From positions 2,915,501 through 2,979,500 of the forward strand of contig NZ_CP050440.1 of the NCBI RefSeq assembly GCF_011769525.1: DNA of 64,000 bases. Direction: 5' to 3'. Below the pieces are notes generated by a model. It was not told the DNA's origin, did no database searches, and saw nothing but the letters and a program-made list of their open reading frames with translations. Both the position numbers and the translations under genes were made by a program. This stretch comes from Tolypothrix sp. PCC 7910. GTDB taxonomy: Bacteria > Cyanobacteriota > Cyanobacteriia > Cyanobacteriales > Nostocaceae. Position 1 is the stretch's first letter; every line of letters starts with the position of its first letter. Shown here in pieces: positions 20,422 to 30,961 of the stretch.

Positions 20422-22377
20422 ATGGTCAAAAGAAGTCATAGCAGGTTTATTTTGGCTTATCTTTCCCCCATAATTGCTACAGCACTGTGTTTATATACTA
20501 CCAGTGCTACAAGGGCCCAACAGTTACCCTCAACGAATATTCCCACACCATCATTAACGCCACAGTCATCTCAAGCTTCCTTCTCTAGGGTAATCGCCTC
20601 TGGCAATCAAATATCGCTCAATGGTCGTACTTTATCAGGAGCTTGGTTGCAGCAACCAGGAAATGCCGATCAACTGACAACTCAATTGAGTGATGGCGTA
20701 CTCAGGCAATTAATTGGCGTAGATTTATTGAGCAGCAACAATCCAGCTAGACAACCAATAAATTGGTTTTCGTCTAGTACAGCACCATTAATTTTAGGTG
20801 CTTGGTTGCAAAGAGGATATCGCTATTTAGATATTACTAATTTTGCTCAAACCGCAGGATGGCAGATGCAAGCTAATGGCAACATTTTAGTGATTTCTAC
20901 ACCTGCTGCAAATGTCACAGAAATATCACAAAATCAAGAAAGTTTTGGCGATCGCGTCATTATCAATTTAGACCGCCCAACTCCTTGGCAAATTACACAA
21001 GAATTACCAGCTAAAAGCCCACAAGACCCCGATACAGCAACAACGGCTAAAGCTCCTAAAATTCCCCATAGAATCTGGAAAATTACCATCGATGGCATTC
21101 CTGATCCAGCTTTAATTCAAAGGTATACTCCCTTACCGCCAGCACCCTTACCAGCACCAATACCAAATCTGCTCAAACAATTATTACCAACCCCTACACC
21201 AGAACCATTAATCAAGCAAGTAGAAGTAGCGAACAATCAAACAGTAATTAGTTTGAGCATTCCGTTTGGATTGTCTCCCCGAATTAATACTGTTGCTAAT
21301 CCCAATCGCTTAATTATCGAAGTTCGACCCGATGCACTGGTAGAAAAAAATATTACTTGGGCTAGGGGATTGAACTGGCGGCAGCAGTTAGTTAATTTAG
21401 GCACAGAACGCTTTCCGGTGGTTTGGTTAGAAATTAATCCCCGTGCTTTTGGGCTAACGCTCAAACCTATTCGCAGTAATGTTAATGGGACAGTGGGAAC
21501 TGCACCTTTACTTCAAATGGCACCTAAATTCTCAGCAGCAGCAGCAATTAATGGTGGTTATTTTAACCGCAATAATCGCTTACCTCTGGGTGCTATTCGC
21601 CAAAATGGTCAGTGGATATCAGGCCCGATATTAAACCGAGGTGCGATCGCGTGGAATGACTCGGGCGAATTTTATTTTGATCGCCTCACCTTACAGGAAA
21701 CTTTAATTGGGCCTAATAATTTGCGATCGCCAATTCTGTTTCTTAATAGTGCCTATGTTCAGAGTGGTATTGCCCGTTATACCCCAACTTGGGGTCAAAC
21801 CTACACTCCCCTCACAGATAACGAAATTATCTTAACTGTTCAGAAAGACCAAGTTACCAATCAATTACCAGGTGGTAAAGCTGGGCAAACTAACTTTCCT
21901 ATTCCTCTAGATGGCTATCTTTTAACTTTACGAGGTAATGCAGTGAATACTGCTGCTCAATTACCTATTGGTAGCGCAGTTAGTATTACAAGTGGCACAG
22001 TTCCTAATGAAATTAGCCGTTATGCCAATATTATCGGTGCGGGGCCACTACTAATCAAAAACCGTCAAATTGTCCTCGATGCTAAAGGTGAAAAATTTAG
22101 TGATGCTTTTATTGCCGAAAAAGCAATTCGCAGTGGTATTTGCACAAATGCCACAGGTAATTTGATGATTGCTGCTGTACATAACCGTGCTGGCGGCCCT
22201 GGCCCCACCTTAGCGGAACACGCACGGCTAATGCAACTTCTAGGTTGTGTAGATGCACTCAATTTAGATGGAGGTAGTTCTACCAGTCTTTACTTAGGAG
22301 GACAATTAATTGATCGTTCTCCAAGTACCGCTGCACGTGTCCACAACGGCATAGGTATTTTCTTGGAACAAAAGTGA
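20422..22377 (+). CDS. secreted phosphodiester glycosidase-like protein (NAGPA domain)
   Basis: About 651 residues from the ATG at 20422. That start gives a standard signal peptide (MVKRSHSR, a hydrophobic stretch, then TRAQ), so the longer reading from the TTG at 20320 is less likely. The N-terminal half has Pro-rich linkers and beta-rich AMIN-like segments. The C-terminal ~300 residues match the phosphodiester glycosidase (NAGPA) fold: AAINGGYFNRNNRLPLGAI, IIGAGPLLI and LNLDGGSSTSLYLGG. Proteins of this family are secreted and act on, or bind, glycans of the wall; the true substrate here is unknown. It stands alone. Confidence 0.85.
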   Translation: MVKRSHSRFILAYLSPIIATALCLYTTSATRAQQLPSTNIPTPSLTPQSSQASFSRVIASGNQISLNGRTLSGAWLQQPGNADQLTTQLSDGVLRQLIGVDLLSSNNPARQPINWFSSSTAPLILGAWLQRGYRYLDITNFAQTAGWQMQANGNILVISTPAANVTEISQNQESFGDRVIINLDRPTPWQITQELPAKSPQDPDTATTAKAPKIPHRIWKITIDGIPDPALIQRYTPLPPAPLPAPIPNLLKQLLPTPTPEPLIKQVEVANNQTVISLSIPFGLSPRINTVANPNRLIIEVRPDALVEKNITWARGLNWRQQLVNLGTERFPVVWLEINPRAFGLTLKPIRSNVNGTVGTAPLLQMAPKFSAAAAINGGYFNRNNRLPLGAIRQNGQWISGPILNRGAIAWNDSGEFYFDRLTLQETLIGPNNLRSPILFLNSAYVQSGIARYTPTWGQTYTPLTDNEIILTVQKDQVTNQLPGGKAGQTNFPIPLDGYLLTLRGNAVNTAAQLPIGSAVSITSGTVPNEISRYANIIGAGPLLIKNRQIVLDAKGEKFSDAFIAEKAIRSGICTNATGNLMIAAVHNRAGGPGPTLAEHARLMQLLGCVDALNLDGGSSTSLYLGGQLIDRSPSTAARVHNGIGIFLEQK

Positions 22378-22682
22378 TTTAGGGCATTGGGCATTGGGGA
22401 TTGTTATTTATTATTTTTTATTTCTGCCAATTACCGATTACCAATTACCCAATCCCCAATTTCTTCATAAAGTTAAGAAAAAGCTGTCCATGTGTTTGAT
22501 GAAGAATTGGTATAGACGCTGTAGTTTTAGTAGGAGTCTTTTACATCCTCAAGATTGCTTTTGTTATCGTTGGCAAGGTGCGACCTCGATTCTCGATTTT
22601 CGCAACTGCACGGTAACGCCAGAATTCTCATCAATGGTTCCTAAAGTACAGACGGTTTGTTATGTCTTTAAATGAGGTAACT

Positions 22683-23111
22683 ATGGTTCAAATTTCAGAA
22701 ACAACACAAACTAACACTCTGCCCTTACCTCCAGCGATAACTTCCAGAGGCGTTGCAGCAACTGAATTACGCCCTTGGGGTTCTTTTACAGTTTTAGAAG
22801 AAGGGCGGGGATACAAAATTAAACGTATCGAAGTTAAGCCTGGACACCGCCTTAGCTTGCAAATGCATCATCACCGCAGCGAACACTGGATTGTCGTTTC
22901 TGGTACTGCGAGAGTAGTTTGTGGTGAAAAAGAAGTTTTATTAAGCAATAATCAGTCTACCTATGTACCTCAATGTACAGCCCACCGCCTCGAAAATCCT
23001 GGCGTAATTCCCTTAGTGCTGATTGAAGTACAGAATGGTGAATACTTGGGTGAAGACGATATTATCCGCTATCAAGATGATTATGCCCGCACTGGCGATC
23101 AAAGCCGTTAA
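22683..23111 (+). CDS. small cupin, mannose-6-phosphate isomerase type II-like
   Basis: 142 residues from the ATG at 22683, chosen because GAGG sits 5 nt upstream (22674-22677); a frame from 22662 would add seven residues. It is a single cupin domain with RPWGSFTVLEEG, KPGHRLSLQMHHHRSEHWIVVSGTA (His and Glu metal ligands) and PQCTAHRLENPG. It matches the C-terminal isomerase domain of ManC-type proteins but lacks the nucleotidyltransferase half. It may interconvert mannose-6-P and fructose-6-P, or be a sugar-binding cupin. A terminator follows. Confidence 0.85.
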   Translation: MVQISETTQTNTLPLPPAITSRGVAATELRPWGSFTVLEEGRGYKIKRIEVKPGHRLSLQMHHHRSEHWIVVSGTARVVCGEKEVLLSNNQSTYVPQCTAHRLENPGVIPLVLIEVQNGEYLGEDDIIRYQDDYARTGDQSR

Positions 23112-23162
23112 AATGCGATCGCTCATTTAGCCTTATTTTTGCCTTATAAGTTTTTTATACTC

Positions 23163-23191
23163 ATCCCACCTTCTATTCGGTGGGATTTTTT
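23163..23191 (+). terminator. rho-independent terminator
   Basis: An 8-bp stem ATCCCACC/GGTGGGAT with an 8-nt loop runs into a T tract (TTTTTTATT), 50 bp after the cupin stop. Confidence 0.85.
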
Positions 23192-23320
23192 ATTATTTGG
23201 TGTTTGGTTATTTCCCCATCTTGCTCATCACCCTCACCCTAATCCCCAGCCCCTAATCCCCAATCCCCATTCTGTAATACTGTAAATATGGAGTTGGAAA
23301 TTTTTAGACTAAATTCCATG

Positions 23321-23665
23321 ATTCAATTGAGTCCAGCCGCTGCAAATGAAATTCAGCGATTAAAGTTAAAGCAGCCACAAAATGTTTTATTTCGTTTAGC
23401 AATTAAACCCGGCGGTTGTTCTGGGTGGTTTTATGATATGTCTTTTGATGAAACGGTAAAAGTTAGCGATCGCATTTTTGACTTGAATGGCATCCGGTTA
23501 GTTGTAGATGCCGAAAGTTTAAAATATATTGATGGATTAACAGTTGATTATTCAGAAGATCTGATGGGTGGTGGCTTTCGCTTTCAAAATCCCCAAGCTA
23601 ACGCTATTTGTGGCTGTGGTAATTCTTTTGACCTTCATCAAGATTTATTGGTCAATAATCAGTAG
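23321..23665 (+). CDS. IscA/SufA/HesB-family Fe-S assembly protein
   Basis: 114 residues if the start MIQLSPAAANEIQ at 23321 is used, which is the family's usual N-terminus; an upstream ATG at 23288 would add 11 residues. The three conserved cysteines are present: C34 in PGGCSGW and C97/C99 in ICGCGNSF. Family members are A-type carriers that pass Fe-S clusters to apo-proteins. It precedes the str operon but a promoter separates them. No nif or suf genes are adjacent, so its targets cannot be inferred. Confidence 0.9.
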   Translation: MQLSPAAANEIQRLKLKQPQNVLFRLAIKPGGCSGWFYDMSFDETVKVSDRIFDLNGIRLVVDAESLKYIDGLTVDYSEDLMGGGFRFQNPQANAICGCGNSFDLHQDLLVNNQ

Positions 23666-23711
23666 TAAAAGCAACTATTCTTGAGCCACTGAACCAAATT
23701 CTCAATAATAA

Positions 23712-23741
23712 TTGACATGAAACCTTGAAAAAAGTTATAAT
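23712..23741 (+). promoter_or_regulatory. sigma-70-type promoter of the str operon
   Basis: TTGACA (23712-23717), an 18-bp spacer, then TATAAT (23736-23741) are consensus -35 and -10 boxes. They lie about 50 bp before rpsL and would drive rpsL-rpsG-fusA-tuf. Confidence 0.8.
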
Positions 23742-23789
23742 TAGGATTTGTTAAAACTTAGACACTAAGCAGCTAACGCGCTGTAACTC

Positions 23790-24173
23790 ATGCCAACAAT
23801 ACAGCAGCTCATCCGTAATGAACGCGAACAAGCGCGTCAGAAAACCAAATCTCCGGCTCTGAAGCAATGTCCCCAACGTCGGGGTGTTTGTACCAGAGTA
23901 TACACGACTACGCCTAAAAAGCCTAACTCAGCACTCCGGAAAGTGGCAAGAGTCAGGCTAACTTCTGGATTTGAAGTTACAGCTTACATTCCAGGCATTG
24001 GTCACAACTTGCAAGAACACTCTGTTGTGATGATTCGTGGCGGTCGGGTTAAAGACCTCCCTGGCGTGAGATACCACATCATCCGTGGCACGTTAGATAC
24101 AGCAGGAGTCAAAGACCGTAAGCAAGGTCGTTCCAAATATGGAACTAAGCGTCCAAAAGAAGCGAAAAAATAG
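23790..24173 (+). CDS. rpsL: 30S ribosomal protein S12
   Basis: 127 residues, full length. It contains the conserved core [20 protein letters not shown] and [29 protein letters not shown] around the decoding centre, including the Lys and Pro sites where streptomycin-resistance changes arise; all look wild type. It is the first gene of the str operon, about 50 bp after a consensus promoter. The gap to rpsG is unusually long (386 bp). Confidence 0.98.
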   Translation: MPTIQQLIRNEREQARQKTKSPALKQCPQRRGVCTRVYTTTPKKPNSALRKVARVRLTSGFEVTAYIPGIGHNLQEHSVVMIRGGRVKDLPGVRYHIIRGTLDTAGVKDRKQGRSKYGTKRPKEAKK

Positions 24174-24559
24174 GAAATAGGCGGTTAATCGCATAAAATT
24201 TACGATTAATCGTCTAATTTTGATTAGCTCAGGGACGAAAAAAGTGGTATTTGCGATCGCAGCATTAGTTATAGTTCTTGTGTCTGTGTAAACAAATCAA
24301 GCTCCTGCACTAAGCGAGCAAGTGTAGGAAATTTTGAAGCAAATCGTATAAAGTGACAGCAACGCTTTAATCTAGATATTAAGGTTTATTAATGTTGTCG
24401 CCTTGTCTATCTGGTGGCAGGTAACAAGTAAAGTAAGTTTGCCTGGCTGCATCTGTAAAAGAAAAATAGAGGAAGTTTGAGCGGCGTTTCCTACCGCTTT
24501 TAGTTTCCGGTGTCTGATAGCATATAATTTCGTTGCCAAAACCGAATTAAGGGTGAAGT
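24174..24559 (+). other. 386-bp spacer inside the str operon
   Basis: No gene is seen. It contains a partial inverted repeat (GGTTAATCGCAT...ACGATTAATCG, about 24183-24212), a HIP1 site near 24255, and a hairpin at 24303-24329 (TCCTGCACT / AGTGTAGGA, one G-U pair) without a T run. It may be a regulatory leader for rpsG-fusA-tuf or hold a second promoter. Confidence 0.5.
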
Positions 24560-25030
24560 ATGTCTCGTCGTGGTGTTAGTCAAAGGCGCCCAGTTCCGCC
24601 TGACTCAGTTTATAATAGCCGCCTAGTTAGCATGATGATGCGGCGAGTAATGCGTCATGGTAAAAAATCACTAGCTGCACGCATTGTTTATGATGCCTTA
24701 AAAACAATAGAGGAACGCACTGGTAATCCTGCGTTAGAAACCTTTGAAAGAGCGGTGCGTAATGCAACGCCTCTAGTAGAGGTAAAAGCTCGCCGAGTTG
24801 GCGGAGCGACTTACCAAGTACCAATGGAAGTGCGTTCAGAACGGGGTACTACCCTAGCGCTACGTTGGCTGGTACAATTTTCTCGTTCTAGAGCCGGAAG
24901 GACAATGGCTGGCAAATTAGCTAATGAGCTAATGGATGCTGCCAATGAAACCGGAAATGCCATTCGTAAGCGGGAAGAAACACACCGCATGGCAGAAGCC
25001 AACAAAGCCTTTGCTCACTATCGTTACTAA
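24560..25030 (+). CDS. rpsG: 30S ribosomal protein S7
   Basis: 156 residues, the usual length. It starts [15 protein letters not shown] and contains the family signature ...[23 protein letters not shown] and [13 protein letters not shown]7 nucleates folding of the 16S rRNA head domain and in many bacteria represses the str operon. It is followed after 138 bp by fusA. Confidence 0.98.
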   Translation: MSRRGVSQRRPVPPDSVYNSRLVSMMMRRVMRHGKKSLAARIVYDALKTIEERTGNPALETFERAVRNATPLVEVKARRVGGATYQVPMEVRSERGTTLALRWLVQFSRSRAGRTMAGKLANELMDAANETGNAIRKREETHRMAEANKAFAHYRY

Positions 25031-25168
25031 TTTTAGAAGCGATATATCGTACATCCAAGAGCGATATATCGCGGATTTTCAAAAGCAGGCGGTTTTCCGT
25101 AAAAGTATAGAATCTTAACAAAGAGTAATATACAAGATATCATGAGGCAAAAACTATAGGAGGCTACT

Positions 25169-27247
25169 GTGGCACGTACGATCCCGCTAGAGAGAGTACG
25201 CAATATCGGTATTGCGGCGCATATAGATGCGGGCAAGACAACAACAACAGAGAGAATATTGTTTTACTCTGGGATAATTCATAAAATTGGCGAAGTTCAT
25301 GAAGGAACAGCCGTTACAGACTGGATGGAGCAGGAGCGGGAAAGAGGAATTACCATCACCGCGGCTGCTATTAGTACCAGCTGGAAAGATCATCAAATAA
25401 ACATTATCGATACTCCAGGTCACGTTGACTTCACTATCGAAGTTGAACGCTCCATGCGTGTGTTGGATGGTGTAATCGCCGTATTCTGCTCTGTGGGTGG
25501 TGTACAACCACAATCAGAAACAGTATGGCGACAAGCAGACCGCTATAAAGTGCCGCGGATAGCCTTTATCAACAAGATGGATCGTACAGGCGCGAACTTC
25601 TACAGAGTTCATGAGCAAATGCGCGATCGCTTGCGAGCTAATGCTATTGCCATTCAATTGCCAATTGGTAGTGAAACCGAATTTAAAGGCATCGTTGACC
25701 TGGTACGCATGCGTGCCTATATTTACAACAACGATCAGGGAACAGATATTCAGGAAACTGAAATTCCCGCCGAATTGCAAGAGCAAGCAGCAGAATACCG
25801 CACAAAACTGATCGAAGCGGTAGCAGAAACCGACGACGATCTGATGACTAAGTACTTCGAGGGTGAAGAACTTACAGAAACGGAAATTCAGGCTGCTCTA
25901 CGGAAAGGAACAATTGCTGGTACGATTGTGCCGGTGCTTTGTGGTTCAGCATTCAAAAACAAAGGCGTACAGCTAATGCTGGATGCAGTAGTAGATTACC
26001 TGCCAGCACCAATTGATGTCCCAGCAATTCAAGGCACATTACCCAATGGTGATACCGTTGAACGTCGGGCTGATGATAACGAACCTTTATCTGCTTTGGC
26101 ATTCAAGATTATGGCTGATCCATATGGTCGCCTAACCTTTGTGCGCGTTTATTCTGGTGTCCTGAAGAAGGGTAGCTACATTCTCAATGCTACTAAGGGT
26201 AAGAAAGAACGGATCTCCCGCCTAGTTATTTTAAAAGCAGATGAACGACAAGATGTCGAAGAAATGCGGGCTGGCGATCTAGGTGCAGCATTGGGTTTGA
26301 AAGATACCTTAACAGGTGACACCATTACTGATGAAGGAGCACCAGTAATTCTGGAATCTCTATTCATCCCTGAGCCTGTGATCTCGGTGGCGGTTGAACC
26401 CAAAACCAAGAACGACATGGATAAATTATCCAAGGCTCTGCAATCTCTTTCAGAAGAAGATCCGACATTCCGTGTCCACGTCGATCCTGAAACCAACCAA
26501 ACAGTGATTGCAGGGATGGGAGAGCTACACCTGGAAATTCTGGTAGACCGGATGTTACGTGAATTTAAAGTGGAAGCAAATGTGGGTGCGCCCCAAGTAG
26601 CTTACCGCGAAACAATTCGTAAAGCAGTCTCCAAAGTAGAAGGTAAGTTTATCCGCCAAAGTGGTGGTAAAGGTCAATACGGTCACGTTGTGATCGATTT
26701 GGAACCAGGTGAACCTGGAAGCGGCTTTGAATTTGTTTCTAAGATTGTGGGTGGTGTTGTACCTAAAGAGTACATTGGCCCCGCAGAACAAGGAATGAAA
26801 GAATGCTGTGAATCTGGGATTTTAGCTGGCTATCCACTTATTGATGTGAAAGCTACTTTGGTTGATGGGTCTTACCATGATGTAGACTCTTCAGAAATGG
26901 CTTTCAAAATCGCCGGTTCTATGGCGTTGAAAGAAGCAGTAACTAAAGCTGCACCCGTCCTTTTAGAGCCTATGATGAAAGTTGAAGTTGAAGTTCCAGA
27001 AAACTTCCTTGGCGATGTCATGGGTGACCTCAATTCCCGTCGTGGGCAAATTGAGGGTATGGGATCTGAGCAAGGTCTTGCTAAAGTGACTGCTAAAGTC
27101 CCATTAGCAGAAATGTTTGGCTACGCTACCGATATCCGGTCAAAGACTCAGGGTCGGGGCATCTTCTCAATGGAGTTTAGCCACTACGACGAAGTGCCTC
27201 GCAACGTGGCTGAGGCAATCATTGCAAAAAGCAAAGGGAACGCTTAA
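25169..27247 (+). CDS. fusA: translation elongation factor G
   Basis: 692 residues from GTG, with a clear AGGAGG ribosome binding site about 5 nt upstream. EF-G is the GTPase that drives ribosomal translocation. G1 [18 protein letters not shown]3 DTPGHVDF and G4 NKMD are all intact, followed by domains II to V. It lies 22 bp before tuf in the str operon. Confidence 0.98.
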   Translation: MARTIPLERVRNIGIAAHIDAGKTTTTERILFYSGIIHKIGEVHEGTAVTDWMEQERERGITITAAAISTSWKDHQINIIDTPGHVDFTIEVERSMRVLDGVIAVFCSVGGVQPQSETVWRQADRYKVPRIAFINKMDRTGANFYRVHEQMRDRLRANAIAIQLPIGSETEFKGIVDLVRMRAYIYNNDQGTDIQETEIPAELQEQAAEYRTKLIEAVAETDDDLMTKYFEGEELTETEIQAALRKGTIAGTIVPVLCGSAFKNKGVQLMLDAVVDYLPAPIDVPAIQGTLPNGDTVERRADDNEPLSALAFKIMADPYGRLTFVRVYSGVLKKGSYILNATKGKKERISRLVILKADERQDVEEMRAGDLGAALGLKDTLTGDTITDEGAPVILESLFIPEPVISVAVEPKTKNDMDKLSKALQSLSEEDPTFRVHVDPETNQTVIAGMGELHLEILVDRMLREFKVEANVGAPQVAYRETIRKAVSKVEGKFIRQSGGKGQYGHVVIDLEPGEPGSGFEFVSKIVGGVVPKEYIGPAEQGMKECCESGILAGYPLIDVKATLVDGSYHDVDSSEMAFKIAGSMALKEAVTKAAPVLLEPMMKVEVEVPENFLGDVMGDLNSRRGQIEGMGSEQGLAKVTAKVPLAEMFGYATDIRSKTQGRGIFSMEFSHYDEVPRNVAEAIIAKSKGNA

Positions 27248-27269
27248 TTAAAAAAGGAAACGAGCATTC

Positions 27270-28499
27270 ATGGCACGCGCAAAGTTTGAAAGGAAAAAAC
27301 CTCACGTTAACATCGGTACTGTTGGCCACGTTGACCACGGTAAAACAACATTAACAGCAGCCATCACCATGACCTTGGCGGCTCTAGGCCAAGCTGTAGC
27401 TAAAGGCTACGACCAAATTGACAACGCACCAGAAGAAAAGGCGCGGGGTATTACTATCAATACCGCTCACGTTGAGTATGAAACCGAAAATCGCCATTAT
27501 GCTCACGTAGACTGTCCAGGACATGCTGACTACGTGAAAAACATGATCACTGGTGCAGCCCAAATGGACGGAGCAATTCTCGTAGTAGCTGCTACCGATG
27601 GCCCCATGCCCCAAACCCGCGAACACATCCTGCTAGCAAAACAGGTAGGCGTTCCCAGCTTGGTTGTCTTCTTGAACAAAGAAGACTTAATGGATGACCC
27701 AGAACTGCTAGAACTAGTAGAACTAGAACTCAGAGAACTGCTTTCTAGCTACGATTTCCCTGGCGATGATATTCCCATCATCAAAGGATCTGGTCTACAA
27801 GCACTGGAAGCAATGACTGCTAACCCCAAGACCCAGCGTGGCGAGAATCAGTGGGTAGATAAAATCTATGAACTGATGGATGCTGTAGACTCCTACATCC
27901 CCACCCCAGAGCGTGCTGTTGACCAACCCTTCCTGATGGCTGTAGAAGACGTATTCTCCATCACAGGTCGTGGTACTGTTGCTACTGGACGGATTGAACG
28001 GGGTAAAGTTAAGGTCGGCGATGTAGTCGAGTTGGTGGGCATTAGAGATACCCGTAACACCACCGTTACTGGGATTGAAATGTTCAAGAAGAGCCTGGAT
28101 GAAGGTTTAGCTGGTGATAACGCAGGTGTATTACTGCGCGGTATCCAAAAGGCAGATATTGAACGGGGTATGGTACTAGCTAAACCCGGTTCTATTACAC
28201 CTCACACTCAATTTGAAGGTGAAGTGTACGTTCTGACCGAAAAAGAAGGCGGTCGGAAAACCCCATTTTTCGCTGGCTACCGTCCCCAGTTTTATGTACG
28301 GACAACAGATGTAACCGGCACCATCCAAGCTTTCACCACTGATGAAGGCGCTGCGGCAGAAATGGTAATGCCAGGCGATCGCATCAAGATGACTGTAGAA
28401 TTGATCAACCCGATCGCAATTGAGCAGGGAATGCGCTTTGCGATTCGTGAAGGTGGTCGTACCATCGGTGCTGGTGTCGTTTCTAAGATCGTCAAATAG
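27270..28499 (+). CDS. tuf: translation elongation factor Tu
   Basis: 409 residues, with the ~10-residue insert typical of cyanobacterial and plastid EF-Tu in domain I. It delivers aminoacyl-tRNA to the ribosome. [23 protein letters not shown] and NKED (G4) are all present; the aa-tRNA-binding and EF-Ts contact regions look normal. AAAGGAAA lies before the ATG. A hairpin terminator follows 20 bp after the stop. Confidence 0.98.
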   Translation: MARAKFERKKPHVNIGTVGHVDHGKTTLTAAITMTLAALGQAVAKGYDQIDNAPEEKARGITINTAHVEYETENRHYAHVDCPGHADYVKNMITGAAQMDGAILVVAATDGPMPQTREHILLAKQVGVPSLVVFLNKEDLMDDPELLELVELELRELLSSYDFPGDDIPIIKGSGLQALEAMTANPKTQRGENQWVDKIYELMDAVDSYIPTPERAVDQPFLMAVEDVFSITGRGTVATGRIERGKVKVGDVVELVGIRDTRNTTVTGIEMFKKSLDEGLAGDNAGVLLRGIQKADIERGMVLAKPGSITPHTQFEGEVYVLTEKEGGRKTPFFAGYRPQFYVRTTDVTGTIQAFTTDEGAAAEMVMPGDRIKMTVELINPIAIEQGMRFAIREGGRTIGAGVVSKIVK

Positions 28500-28519
28500 C
28501 ACCTTTTCACTTAATTAAA

Positions 28520-28551
28520 AAGGAGCAGAGATAGCAAACTCTCTGCTCCTT
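28520..28551 (+). terminator. terminator after tuf
   Basis: A perfect 12-bp stem (AAGGAGCAGAGA / TCTCTGCTCCTT) with an 8-nt loop is followed by a pyrimidine-rich tail. It probably ends most str transcripts before rpsJ, or partly reads through. Confidence 0.8.
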
Positions 28552-28690
28552 TCTCTTCCTTCAATTCAAGTGATTAGCAATTGGGAATTAGGGATTAGGG
28601 ATGGAGATGTTATCTCTAGTACCAACTCCTCACTCCCCAATCTCTAATCTCCTAAAGTCCCTTAAATAATCAGAACCTAGAAAACTAAAG

Positions 28691-29008
28691 ATGGCAACTC
28701 TACAGCAGCAGAAAATTAGAATCCGCTTACAAGCTTTTGATCGTCGTTTATTGGATACATCTTGCGAGAAGATTGTAGACACCGCTAACCGCACTAACGC
28801 CACAGCTATCGGGCCTATTCCTTTACCAACAAAACGTAAGATTTATTGTGTATTGCGATCGCCTCACGTAGATAAAGATTCCCGCGAACACTTTGAAACT
28901 CGCACCCATCGCCGGATTATTGACATTTATCAACCTTCTTCTAAAACTATTGATGCTCTGATGAAGCTAGATCTGCCATCTGGTGTGGACATCGAAGTAA
29001 AACTTTAA
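28691..29008 (+). CDS. rpsJ: 30S ribosomal protein S10
   Basis: 105 residues, full length, with conserved [23 protein letters not shown] and [19 protein letters not shown]. It belongs to the ribosome head and, as NusE, takes part in antitermination. In cyanobacteria it commonly follows tuf rather than heading the S10 operon; here a terminator and a 190-bp repeat-bearing spacer separate it from tuf. Confidence 0.98.
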   Translation: MATLQQQKIRIRLQAFDRRLLDTSCEKIVDTANRTNATAIGPIPLPTKRKIYCVLRSPHVDKDSREHFETRTHRRIIDIYQPSSKTIDALMKLDLPSGVDIEVKL

Positions 29009-29073
29009 TTTTATAAGTCAAGAGTCAAACAATTTTGGATTTTGGATTTTAGATTTTAGATTTGTTCCGCCAC

Positions 29074-29160
29074 GCCACTTCTCTCAAATCGAGCTAGCCG
29101 CTTGCGGGGGTTCCCCCCTATTGTGTGGACTGGCCTGAGGAACTCGCCCAAGAGAGTGGC
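29074..29160. repeat. imperfect palindromic repeat element
   Basis: GCCACTTCTCT at 29074-29084 pairs with AGAGAGTGGC at 29151-29160, enclosing a G/C-rich core with CGGGGGTTCCCCCC. It sits in a 407-bp spacer and looks like a dispersed structured repeat rather than a gene. Confidence 0.5.
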
Positions 29161-29292
29161 TCCAAAAGAGGCGGTGCTTGTATGAGAAACAATCAAAAAT
29201 CCCAAATTTAAAATCTAAAATTGGCACGGTCAAATGCGTAATCACCATTGACCTTCAACTCTTGATTATCACTTTTGTATTAATACTTACAC

Positions 29293-29324
29293 AGCCCTGA
29301 AGAAATATCTCTCAGGGCTTTTTC
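29293..29324 (+). terminator. rho-independent terminator of rpsJ
   Basis: An 8-bp stem AGCCCTGA/TCAGGGCT with an 11-nt loop is followed by TTTTCT. It lies about 285 bp after the rpsJ stop and 92 bp before the next gene. Confidence 0.8.
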
Positions 29325-29415
29325 TGAGCTTTAAAACAAATGATAGAATGTAAACATTGTACGGGAGAAACAGAGACTCATAAATTTTAACGATTAAATT
29401 TATACCAGAGTAACT

Positions 29416-30066
29416 ATGACATCCTCTTCTAGAATTGCAGTTCGCGAACTACCTCTGTTCCCGTTACCTGAAGTAGTTCTGTTTCCTGGCAGACCATTAC
29501 CCCTGCATATTTTTGAATTTCGCTACAGAATCATGATGAACACGATTCTTGAAAGCGATCGCAGGTTTGGGGTTTTGATGGTCGATCCAGTCAAAGGTAC
29601 CATTGCTAATGTTGGTTGCTGTGCAGAGATTATTCATTACCAGCGACTGCCAGACGACCGGATGAAAATGTTAACTTTAGGTCAGCAAAGATTTCGTGTT
29701 TTAGAATATGTTCGCGAAAAGCCCTACCGGGTGGCTTTGGTTGAGTGGTTTGAAGACCAAACACCAACAAAAGATTTGCGACCTTTAGCTTCAGAGGTAG
29801 AACAACTGCTAAGAGATGTTGTGCGTCTTTCAGCAAAGTTAACTGAACAAAATATTGAACTACCAGAAGATGTACCCGATCTGCCTACCGAGTTATCTTA
29901 TTGGGTAGCTAGTAACCTTTATGGGGTAGCTGCAGAACAGCAGTCATTGCTAGAAATGCGTGATACGGCGGCTCGCTTGGAAAGAGAATCGGAAATTTTG
30001 ACTTCTACTCGCAATCACTTGGCAGCTCGTACAGTTCTCAAAGACACTTTTAATCAAAAATTATAA
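29416..30066 (+). CDS. LON peptidase substrate-binding-domain protein (LonN-like)
   Basis: 216 residues forming only the N-terminal substrate-binding domain of Lon: ELPLFPLPEVVLFPGRPLPL then FEFRYRIM, with no ATPase or protease part. Free-standing LonN proteins are widespread in cyanobacteria and plants; they are thought to bind substrates or partners, but the role is not settled. Its stop lies 1 bp from the stop of the facing pheA gene. Confidence 0.93.
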   Translation: MTSSSRIAVRELPLFPLPEVVLFPGRPLPLHIFEFRYRIMMNTILESDRRFGVLMVDPVKGTIANVGCCAEIIHYQRLPDDRMKMLTLGQQRFRVLEYVREKPYRVALVEWFEDQTPTKDLRPLASEVEQLLRDVVRLSAKLTEQNIELPEDVPDLPTELSYWVASNLYGVAAEQQSLLEMRDTAARLERESEILTSTRNHLAARTVLKDTFNQKL

Positions 30067-30067
30067 G

Positions 30068-30961
30068 TTAATCAATGGATTCTACTGACTGTAGAGTTGT
30101 AATCGGTAGGATACTGTAGCTACCAAAAATTTTTAAAATTTCTGTGTAGGTGCTAAGTTCTGCCAAAGCAGATTGCATTTTGGGTGAATTGCGGTCTGCT
30201 TCTAAATCCATAAAAAATAAATATTCCCCCAAAGAGCGCTTTGTCGGGCGAGATTCAATGCGGCTGAGGTTAATTTCTCGTTGAGCAAATATTTGCAGGG
30301 GTTTGACAAGTGCACCTGGGAGATTAGCGGGTAAGCTGAAAGCTAAGGAAGTATGGGTATTTGTTGTGGAATATTTCTGTGGCGAAATCTCAGTTTGAGC
30401 TTGACTAATTACCCAAAAGCGAGTGCAGTTTTCTGGATAATCGTTGATACCAGTGGCTAGTATGGGCAAGTTATAGAGTTCAGCTGCTCTCATAGATGCG
30501 ATCGCTGCTGCTGTTAAATCTTCCTTTAATAGTTGTAATGCTTCAGTAGTGGAATTGCTAGGAATTATCTGCACTGTGGGGAGATATTGTCCTAACCATC
30601 CTTGACATTGAGACAAAGCTTGGGGGTGGGAATAAACAGTTTTAATTTGCTCTAAACCTGCGGCACAGGAAATTAGCGTATGGGCGATAGGTAATACCAA
30701 AGCTAACTGAATTTGCAAACTATCCAATAGCCACAATGTATCCATTGTCATGGTGACACTGCCTTCTATGGAATTTTCCACTGGCACAACTGCCAACTGC
30801 GTCTGTCCTTGAGCAACAGCTTGGAGTGATTGAGCAATGCTGGGATAAGGACGTAATGTAGCTGCAACTCCTGTTGTTTGAGCCAGCCAATTGAGATAAA
30901 AAACAGCTGCTTGCTCTGCATAAGTACCGGGAGGCCCTAAATGTGCGATCGCTAGTGTCAT
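30068..30961 (-). CDS. pheA: prephenate dehydratase
   Basis: 297 residues from the ATG at 30961, which has AAGG 8 nt upstream; a TTG at 30982 would add seven residues. The enzyme converts prephenate to phenylpyruvate in phenylalanine synthesis. LGPPGTYAEQAA starts the catalytic domain, VPVENSIEGSV holds the conserved Glu-Asn, and NCTRFWVI supplies the catalytic Thr-Arg-Phe. A C-terminal ACT domain (about 205-285, with ESRPTKRSLGEYLFFMDLE) binds Phe for feedback control. No chorismate mutase domain is fused. Confidence 0.96.
   Translation of the reverse strand: MTLAIAHLGPPGTYAEQAAVFYLNWLAQTTGVAATLRPYPSIAQSLQAVAQGQTQLAVVPVENSIEGSVTMTMDTLWLLDSLQIQLALVLPIAHTLISCAAGLEQIKTVYSHPQALSQCQGWLGQYLPTVQIIPSNSTTEALQLLKEDLTAAAIASMRAAELYNLPILATGINDYPENCTRFWVISQAQTEISPQKYSTTNTHTSLAFSLPANLPGALVKPLQIFAQREINLSRIESRPTKRSLGEYLFFMDLEADRNSPKMQSALAELSTYTEILKIFGSYSILPITTLQSVESID

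Noticed and set aside
22394-22675. 93-codon frame before the cupin gene
   Set aside because: It runs through GGGCATTGGG/CCAATTACC low-complexity repeats and has no family resemblance.
24219-24240. TGATTAGCTCAGGGACG, similar to a tRNA D-arm
   Set aside because: No anticodon arm, T-loop (GTTCGAATC) or acceptor pairing follows.
28625-28645. ACTCCTCACTCCCC resembling the Yfr1 small-RNA core
   Set aside because: Yfr1 needs ACTCCTCACAC between two hairpins; here the motif is part of CCCCAAT/ACTCC low-complexity DNA with no flanking stems.
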